Shown piece after piece: positions 5,710 through 5,963 of a DNA stretch of 5,963 nucleotides. The position numbers were made by a program, and so were the translations under genes. The notes beneath the pieces are model-generated. The model saw only the letters and a list, made by a program, of their open reading frames with translations. It did not search any database and had not been told where the DNA came from. Location: NCBI GenBank assembly GCA_034120015.1, contig JAXEIF010000013.1, forward strand, positions 1-5,963. Reading direction: 5' to 3'. This DNA is from CALXOJ01 sp034120015. GTDB taxonomy: Bacteria; Spirochaetota; Spirochaetia; JAFGXN01. Each line of letters opens with the position of its first letter. Within the stretch, counting starts at the first letter, position 1.

Positions 5710-5715
5710 CTCCTT
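5710..5715 (-). promoter_or_regulatory. Ribosome binding site of the 814-aa lipoprotein, overlapping the upstream stop
   Basis: On the minus strand TATAAGGAG combines the TAA stop of the upstream gene (5716-5714) with the AAGGAG site (5715-5710), 6 bases before the ATG at 5703. A ribosome terminating on the upstream gene lands on the site for the next, which favours coupled translation. Confidence 0.8.
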
Positions 5716-5963
5716 ATAGTTCGAATCCGTTATTTTTGGGATTCGTGATTTCCTTTTGAGGCGGTGAGACGCAACGGGAAGGGGTGTCCAATCCTTTATC
5801 TTTTAGGAACTGATCGAGTACAGATCGGGAGGGTTCCCTGCGTTGCGGTGTGTGCAGAAGGTCGTCGAGGGTTTTTCCTTTGCGTACGGCGTCAATAATT
5901 TCCTTTTTCGGTTCGAAATTTTTATCAAGAAATTTCGCCTGAGGGCATTGACAAATTTCATAA
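5714..5963 (-). CDS. C-terminal part of an unknown gene upstream of the lipoprotein (truncated by the window edge)
   Basis: Read on the minus strand, the frame from 5962 is open for 82 codons and ends at TAA (5716-5714), 10 bases before the start of the lipoprotein gene. There is no in-frame ATG near the edge, so the start lies outside. The visible peptide begins Y-E-I-C-Q-C-P and continues with a charged, probably helical stretch (K-K-E-I-I-D-A-V-R-K-G-K-T-L-D-D-L-L), then a Pro/Ser/Asn-rich tail ending G-F-E-L. It has three cysteines and no membrane segment. It shares the C-ending codon preference (GAC, GCC, CTC) of the 5' half of the lipoprotein gene, and its stop fits that gene's ribosome binding site, which supports this frame over a shorter ATG-led frame at 5961. 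Function not recognised. Confidence 0.7.
   Translation of the reverse strand, partial: YEICQCPQAKFLDKNFEPKKEIIDAVRKGKTLDDLLHTPQRREPSRSVLDQFLKDKGLDTPSRCVSPPQKEITNPKNNGFEL

Overview
The window looks like an accessory region of a low-to-moderate G+C bacterium with a Gram-negative-type envelope. Two of the secreted proteins carry lipoprotein signals, one with a relaxed lipobox (F-I-S-C). With the repeat-rich, membrane-anchored helical protein beside a ParA gene, this recalls spirochaetes, Treponema-like more than Borrelia. That placement rests on style alone; no taxonomic marker gene is present.

Left part (1-1543, + strand): the end of an Ala/Lys/Thr-rich helical protein with a C-terminal membrane segment; a spacer holding two more degenerate copies of the same 24-bp repeat; a 59-aa unknown protein whose stop overlaps the start of a ParA ATPase (ATGA); then a 77-aa ribbon-helix-helix (RHH) protein. 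ParA plus a small RHH protein, with no ParB, is the type Ib (ParF/ParG-like) partition layout. The RHH gene has its own consensus promoter, TTGACA-N18-TATAAT, inside the end of parA, and a perfect palindrome covers the -10 box. That is a good candidate autoregulatory operator.

Middle (1544-3258, + strand): a likely promoter and a leader containing a long dyad, then two secreted proteins of unknown function (316 aa with two repeated units; 196-aa lipoprotein) that look co-transcribed. They end at a strong intrinsic terminator (3217-3246) shared with a convergent gene.

Right part (3259-5963, - strand): an 814-aa lipoprotein with three tandem units of about 82 aa in its N-terminal half and a C-terminal half with clearly different codon use, suggesting a mosaic gene. 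Upstream of it is the C-terminal end of another gene, open to the right edge, whose stop codon overlaps the ribosome binding site of the lipoprotein.

Overall: a ParA/RHH segregation or positioning module next to a membrane-anchored repeat protein, flanked by surface or periplasmic protein genes. This fits a plasmid, an integrated element or a prophage-like island, but no replication, integrase or phage structural gene lies in the window.
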